36,391 bases of DNA, taken from an uncultured bacterium (GTDB lineage: Bacteria > Verrucomicrobiota > Lentisphaeria > Oligosphaerales > Oligosphaeraceae). Of this stretch, positions 31,994-36,391 are shown piece by piece. The stretch is taken from positions 1 to 36,391 of the forward strand of contig CACYQT010000051.1 of assembly GCA_902776645.1 (NCBI GenBank). Reading direction: 5' to 3'. The position numbers and the translations under genes were made by a program. The notes beneath the pieces are model-generated. The model did no database searches, had not been told where the DNA came from, and was given only the letters and a program-made list of their open reading frames with translations. Positions within the stretch are counted from its first letter, which is position 1. Every line of letters starts with the position of its first letter.

Positions 31994-33502
31994 ATGAAAT
32001 CAAAAGCGCTGTGGTTGTTGGTTTTGTGCACAACGATGGCCGTCGTGCGCGCCCAGGAGGCGAAGCCAGTGGAAATACCGCGGGAAACAGAAGCCCAGAC
32101 CGTCGCCAAATGTCTGCGCGACTTGAAGAGCGACGATGTGGAAGCGCGCCGTCGCGCCGCGATGGTCATCGGCAAATACCGTACGCCGGCGGCGGAGGCG
32201 GCCATCATCCAATGTCTGCGCGATCCGGATCGGCAAGTCCGCCAAAGCGCGTTGGTCTCCCTCACGGAGGAGCGTTTTCTCCCCGCGACGGCGCGCATGG
32301 ATGTTTTCCGTCTGCTTCTCGATCCGGATGTCCATATCCGCCGCCTCGCCTCCGCCATCATTCCAGAGGCGAGCGGCGTCATGATCCGCGGCCCCGTGCA
32401 GATCCGCGGCAATACGATCATCCAGGCCGGCGGCCGTCGTACGGACTCCGAAAACGACGAAGCCCTGCTCATCCTCAACCAGGCGTTGGACGATGAAGAT
32501 TTCTCCGTGCGGCGAAACGTTCTCTCCGCCGCGCGGTATTTCCCTGAACCGCTTGAACCCGAACGTCTTGTAAAATTCTTCAAGGATGAATCGAAGGAAG
32601 TGCGCGTACTGGCGTTGATGCTCTACAGCCGTGCGCCTCTGCCGGAGGAACAATCGGCCAAGGTCATCGCGCCGTTGGCGGACGATCCGGAAGCCGCCGT
32701 CCGTATGGAAGTCGCCAGACTGGCCGGACGCTATGTGAAACATGGCGATGACATTCTTGCCAAGCTTCTGGAAGACAAGGATGTCGGCGTGCGGGTGGAG
32801 GCCGTTCGGGCGTATGCGAACCATCTGAACGAAAAGTCGTTCGAACCGTTGAAAAAGACGATTCTGGATGAAAACATCCCCACCGACCACCGTCGCCTGC
32901 TTTTGCCGCCGTTGTGCGCCTACGGCGAACAAAGCATTCCCGTTTTCGAAAGTCTTTTGAAAGGAAAGAACGCCACGTTGGCGGCGGACGCCATCAACAT
33001 GCTGGCGTCGGGCCGTCACCAAAAAATGCCGGCCGCCTTTTTCGCCCCCTATCTGGACGCGCCGCATGAGGATATCCGCAAAGGCGCCATGCGCGCCTTG
33101 AACATCCTCAGCCGCGAACTGACTGCGGACGACATCCAGCTGATCATGAAAAGCAAAAGCCATGAAGGGAAGATGCTCGGCCTGCGGATGAGTTCGCGGC
33201 TGCAGCGCGAAGAGCGCGTCCTGCTCATGAAGGACGCGTGTCTGGACGACGATGAAGACGTCCGTGTTTACGCCCTGCGGGAAATCGGCCTGCTGAAGCC
33301 GGAAGGATGGGACGACATGCTCATGGCCTCTTTGGAGGATCCGTCTGAACAGATCAAACAGATTGCGGCTGAAGGTCTTAGCCGCTTCCCGACAGCGCCG
33401 ATACAGGCCGCTTTGCGCGAATATCTGCCGAATTGCAAGGATATTCGCGTTCAGCGCATGATCCAGCGCGCTTTGGCCAGAAGACCGATTCCCGTGCGAT
33501 AG
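31994..33502 (+). CDS. Secreted HEAT-repeat protein
   Basis: A 502-residue protein with a signal peptide (1-20, cleavage after VRA) and HEAT/PBS-lyase-type helical repeats through the rest. Repeat cores look like DPDRQVRQSALVSL, DEDFSVRRNVLSAA, DPEAAVRMEVARLAG and DKDVGVRVEAVRAY. The repeats form a binding solenoid; the partner is unknown. GGGGAG lies 7 bases before the ATG. It follows dnaJ by 33 bp, so it may share the chaperone operon, which would be an unusual partner for an exported protein. Confidence 0.85.
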   Translation: MKSKALWLLVLCTTMAVVRAQEAKPVEIPRETEAQTVAKCLRDLKSDDVEARRRAAMVIGKYRTPAAEAAIIQCLRDPDRQVRQSALVSLTEERFLPATARMDVFRLLLDPDVHIRRLASAIIPEASGVMIRGPVQIRGNTIIQAGGRRTDSENDEALLILNQALDDEDFSVRRNVLSAARYFPEPLEPERLVKFFKDESKEVRVLALMLYSRAPLPEEQSAKVIAPLADDPEAAVRMEVARLAGRYVKHGDDILAKLLEDKDVGVRVEAVRAYANHLNEKSFEPLKKTILDENIPTDHRRLLLPPLCAYGEQSIPVFESLLKGKNATLAADAINMLASGRHQKMPAAFFAPYLDAPHEDIRKGAMRALNILSRELTADDIQLIMKSKSHEGKMLGLRMSSRLQREERVLLMKDACLDDDEDVRVYALREIGLLKPEGWDDMLMASLEDPSEQIKQIAAEGLSRFPTAPIQAALREYLPNCKDIRVQRMIQRALARRPIPVR

Positions 33503-33504
33503 AC

Positions 33505-33531
33505 AATCCAGAAAATCCAGAAAATCTAGTC
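33505..33531. repeat. Nonamer array at the argH stop codon
   Basis: AATCCAGAA, AATCCAGAA and AATCTAGTC, period 9. In argH sense the first unit begins with the TAG stop (TAGATTTTC, TGGATTTTC, TGGATTGTC). It also fills the gap to the convergent HEAT gene. Confidence 0.75.
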
Positions 33532-34899
33532 TTTCAGAAGTTCCTGCCAGCGGGCGATTTGCTCCGCGACGCGGACAGGCGCCGTGCCGCCTTCCAAGGC
33601 GCGGCCTTCCACGCTCTTGCGCGGATTGAACAACGCAAGGCATTCCGCCGTCGCCGTCGGAATGACGGTCTTCATGTCGTCCAATGACGCTTCGTTGAGC
33701 TTGATGCCCTTCTGGTTGCATAAAGCGACGAAGCCGCCGACCTGACGGTGCGCTTCGCGGAACGGCGTGCCGTGTTTGACAAGCCATTCGGCCAGATCCG
33801 TCGCTTCCAACGCGGGATCCGCGGCGGCCGCGGCCATGTTCTTCTCGTTGGGCTTCAACGTCGTCAGCATGGCGGACATCGTGGCGAGCGTCAATTTGAC
33901 GGTGTCGATGGCGTCGAACAGCCCCTCCTTGTCCTCCTGCAGATCGCGATTATAGGTCAACGGAAGGCCTTTCATCGTCGTAAGCATCGCCATGAGATGG
34001 CCATAGACACGGCCCGTCTTGCCGCGCGTCAGTTCCGCGACGTCCGGATTCTTCTTCTGCGGCATGAGGCTGGAGCCTGTCGTGAAGGCGTCGCCGAGTT
34101 CGATGAAGGCGAACTCCTGGCTGAACCACAGGATGATGTCCTCCGACAGCCGCGAAAGATGCATCGCGATGATGGACAGCGCCGAAAGGAATTCGATGAT
34201 GTAGTCGCGGTCGCCGACGGCGTCCATGGAGTTGTGGAGGATGTCGTCGAAACCAAGCTGTTCAGCCGTGAAATGGCGATCCAGCGGAAGTGTGCATCCT
34301 GCGATGGCACCCGCGCCTAACGGACAGCGGTTGAGGCGTTTGCGTGCGTCTGCAAGCCGTTCGCGATCCCGTCCGAACATTTCGACGTAGGCCAATAGAT
34401 GGTGCGCGAAGAGGATCGGCTGCGCATGCTGCAGATGGGTGAAACCGGGCATGATCAGATTCGGCCAGTCGGCGGCGAGCTGCACGAGACTGCGCTGCAT
34501 CTCCTTGACGTGCAATGAGATGTCATCGGCCTCATGGCGCATGTAGAGCCGTTCATCCGTCGCGATCTGGTCATTGCGGCTGCGGCCTGTATGAAGCCTC
34601 GCCCCAGGCTGGCCGATGCGTTCCGTCAGACGCGACTCGATGTTCATATGGATGTCTTCGAGGGCGATGGAGAAATCGAAATTGCCGTCGTCGATGTCCT
34701 TTTTGATGTCGTTCAGGCCGGCGACGATCTTGTCGGCGTCATCCTGCGATATAATGCCTTGCTTGGCAAGCATTTTCGCATGGGCCTGGCTGCCTTGGAT
34801 ATCGAAAGGGTACAGACGTCTGTCGTAGGAAATGGATTCGCTGAATTTCTGGACGAGTGAATCCGTCTGCTGGGTGAATCTACCGCTCCATAATGCCAT
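33526..34899 (-). CDS. argH: Argininosuccinate lyase
   Basis: A 457-residue enzyme for the last step of arginine synthesis, splitting argininosuccinate to arginine and fumarate. Fumarase-superfamily signature GSSLMPQKKNPD is at 275-286, within the mobile catalytic Ser loop. The other conserved regions are HTGRSRNDQ (103-111) and THLQHAQP with His158. Length is normal. The Shine-Dalgarno is weak. It is alone; no other arg genes are nearby. Confidence 0.97.
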   Translation of the reverse strand: MALWSGRFTQQTDSLVQKFSESISYDRRLYPFDIQGSQAHAKMLAKQGIISQDDADKIVAGLNDIKKDIDDGNFDFSIALEDIHMNIESRLTERIGQPGARLHTGRSRNDQIATDERLYMRHEADDISLHVKEMQRSLVQLAADWPNLIMPGFTHLQHAQPILFAHHLLAYVEMFGRDRERLADARKRLNRCPLGAGAIAGCTLPLDRHFTAEQLGFDDILHNSMDAVGDRDYIIEFLSALSIIAMHLSRLSEDIILWFSQEFAFIELGDAFTTGSSLMPQKKNPDVAELTRGKTGRVYGHLMAMLTTMKGLPLTYNRDLQEDKEGLFDAIDTVKLTLATMSAMLTTLKPNEKNMAAAAADPALEATDLAEWLVKHGTPFREAHRQVGGFVALCNQKGIKLNEASLDDMKTVIPTATAECLALFNPRKSVEGRALEGGTAPVRVAEQIARWQELLKD

Positions 34900-35246
34900 A
34901 GTTGATTGTCCGCTAATAAGTTAAAGGTTAATGGGTTGCTTTGCTATTCAGAACTTGGAGAAAGCCTCTGTTATTGTATTTGTACTGCTATTGTTCTTTT
35001 CTTTTTTTCCACAAAGAGTTATCGCATGACATCCTTTGCAACTCGCGAAGCGATAACAACCGCCGAGCCGCCGGAGCCTAGCCGCTTTCGCGGAGCTAAA
35101 AGCTTAAAGCTGAAAGCTTAAAGCAACTTCAGACACTTTGGCAGGCGGGGCGACGGCGGTGAGGCATTCTGTTTATTCTGTGGACTGGATTTTCGTGTTC
35201 TTTCGTGTATTTTCGTGGTTCTAAATAGTTACGGTTAAAGATATAA
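34900..35246. repeat. Mosaic repeat cassette upstream of argH
   Basis: 347 bp without a gene. It contains a TACTGCTATTGTTCTTTTC block (from 34983), CGCATGACATCCTTTGCA-ACTCGCGAAGCGATAAC (35023-35057), ACCGCCGAGCCGCCGGAGCC, a CCGCTTTCGCGGAGCTAAAAGC hairpin plus heptamers (35083-35125), a GAGGCATT block and TTCTGTGGACT...TTCGTGGTTCT (35174-35222). The module order is the same as at 36121-36391. Confidence 0.8.
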
Positions 35247-36023
35247 TCAGTCATTGGAAGGCGTGAATGTCAGTTTGCCCGACGTCGGGTCGATTTCGGA
35301 TTTGGTGATGCAGTCGAGAATATGGGCGGCGGCCGACGTGATGTGGCCGGCCGTGAAGCCCGTCTCCGCGAGCTGCATGTAGAATGTCTCCGCAAGCTTG
35401 TTGACGACTTTGACAGGATTCTTGAGGGACGTGATCATCAGCTGCTCCGCTTCGTTCCGCTTGTCCCCCGCGTCCGCGATGACGGACTGGCGGAGCTCCT
35501 TGGAGTTCAGAACGACGCTCTGGCGAAGATAATCGTAAACCTTTGAATTCTCGATGACAAGCGACGCAAACGGCGTGATGAGGCTGAACAGCTTGCGGCG
35601 CATCGCGTCATACGGCGAATCCGTCTCCTTGTTCTTCGGGCCGCCCGCGATCAGCAGGCCGACGCGCGAGCCTTTGACGGTGATCGGATTGATGATGATC
35701 GGGAAGGTGATGCCTTCGATGCCCGCGTCAACCCGCCCGATCTGATGGATGTAGCGGCAGAGCCACAGGATGCTGTGGAGCCGCTGCGGCACGTAGAGGC
35801 GATGGCCGATCTTCACGTTCGGGCTGTCGATGCCGACGACGGATTTGACGATGAGCTCCTTGCGCTCCTCGTCACGGAACAGGAAGACGGCCTGTTCGGT
35901 TTCAAGAAGGTTGCAGGTCATGCTGGTGATATGGTCAAGTCCCTCTTCCAGAGTGCGTTGCATGGTCAGCGCCTCCGAGAGGAGCGTCAATGTCTCAAGA
36001 TTTTTTTCAAAGTCGTTGCTCAT
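35247..36023 (-). CDS. GAF-domain protein
   Basis: A 258-residue cytoplasmic protein. Residues 5-165 look like a GAF sensor domain: a first helix LTLLSEALTMQRTLEEGLDH, then TEQAVFLFRDEERKELIVKS and ITFPIIINPITVKGSRVGLL. The rest is mostly helical with no kinase, cyclase or HTH domain visible. Ligand and partner unknown. The ATG at 36023 is used because AAGGAT lies 6 bases upstream; an ATG five codons earlier has no site. Confidence 0.75.
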   Translation of the reverse strand: MSNDFEKNLETLTLLSEALTMQRTLEEGLDHITSMTCNLLETEQAVFLFRDEERKELIVKSVVGIDSPNVKIGHRLYVPQRLHSILWLCRYIHQIGRVDAGIEGITFPIIINPITVKGSRVGLLIAGGPKNKETDSPYDAMRRKLFSLITPFASLVIENSKVYDYLRQSVVLNSKELRQSVIADAGDKRNEAEQLMITSLKNPVKVVNKLAETFYMQLAETGFTAGHITSAAAHILDCITKSEIDPTSGKLTFTPSND

Positions 36024-36391
36024 ACTGCCATCCTTCATTTTTCACGAAGTTTTTCTTCCTGTCTCATCGTCTAACGTCTCCCGTCCAACGTCTTATCGTC
36101 TCCTATCTCCGCTCACGTCTCATGACATCCTTTCCCGCGCGAAGCGCTTTCACAACCGCCGAGCAGACGGAACCGTTGCCTCTTCAGCTTTTAGCTTTCT
36201 GCTTTCAGCTTTTAGCTCTGCGAAGTAGCAGGCCCGTCTGCGAGGCATTTCAGTGTGTTTTGTGTGTTCTGTGGACTGAATTTCGTGCTTTTTCGTACTA
36301 CTATCGTTCATTTTCTTGTTTTTTCGCAAAGATTTTTCTCAATGGCCACGAGCTTTCGCATGACATCCTTTGCATCTCGCGAAGCGATGAC
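36024..36391. repeat. Mosaic repeat cassette at the right edge
   Basis: No gene is seen. 36061-36118 has irregular CGTCT copies. From 36121 the same modules as at 23.1 and 35.0 kb follow: CATGACATCC...CGCGAAGC, ACCGCCGAGC, heptamers (36184-36220), GAGGCATTTC, TTCTGTGGACTGAATTTCG, CGTACTACTATCGTTCATTT (from 36293) and a second CGCATGACATCCTTTGCA block (36358-36375) cut by the window end. Confidence 0.8.

Noticed and set aside
32000..33787. A 595-codon minus-strand ORF opposite the HEAT-repeat gene
   Set aside because: Arg/His/Gln-rich shadow. The plus-strand frame has a signal peptide, HEAT repeats and a good ribosome site.

Overview
The window looks like a chromosomal piece from a PVC-superphylum bacterium, most likely Kiritimatiellota or Lentisphaerota from a gut-like habitat. 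This placement is an inference. It rests on tandem secreted proteins with a PEP-CTERM-like tail, a DUF6807 (PmoA-like) protein, a Gfo/Idh/MocA oxidoreductase, a HipA-like kinase, an AAA-ATPase/DUF1703 protein and very repeat-rich intergenic DNA. No rRNA or other direct taxonomic marker is present.

Region 1 (1-6.8 kb) is accessory-looking. Five tandem minus-strand paralogues (292-6525) encode secreted proteins with a signal peptide and a C-terminal sorting-type tail (PLPG, hydrophobic segment, RKRNKK). Each gene is its own unit: a near-identical promoter (TTGTCT, 17 bp, TATAAC with extended -10), usually a 5' UTR inverted repeat, the gene, short tandem repeats, and an intrinsic terminator. The first 120 bases hold an octamer array with CTAG every 8 bp.

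Region 2 (6.8-14.8 kb, minus strand) is housekeeping: GAPDH with an odd Cys-rich tail, a cytidylate-kinase-like protein, the acetolactate synthase small subunit, a NifU-type Fe-S scaffold, valyl-tRNA synthetase, a SpoU/TrmH methyltransferase and a DEAD-box helicase. Region 3 (15-17.1 kb, plus strand) is prmA followed by a HipA-like kinase, closed by a strong bidirectional terminator. Region 4 (17.1-22.4 kb, minus strand) holds a Gfo/Idh/MocA oxidoreductase and a probable operon of a DUF6807 protein, an ArnT/PMT-type glycosyltransferase and rlmN.

Region 5 (22.6-25.2 kb, plus strand) is a umuD/umuC mutagenic polymerase pair split by 478 bp of repeat DNA, then a small unknown gene. Region 6 is an AT-richer AAA-ATPase/DUF1703 gene beside tRNA-Val(UAC). 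Region 7 (27.2-33.5 kb, plus strand) is manA, a five-domain S1 protein, grpE, dnaJ and a secreted HEAT-repeat protein. Region 8 (minus strand) is argH and a GAF-domain protein.

The most unusual feature is intergenic. Short tandem arrays of 7, 8, 9 and about 18 bp recur, and many begin inside the stop codon of the upstream gene (or, for prmA, include the start codon). Larger mosaic repeat cassettes occur at 23.1-23.5, 35.0-35.2 and 36.1-36.4 kb. A scar copy of the valS 3' end lies just downstream of valS.
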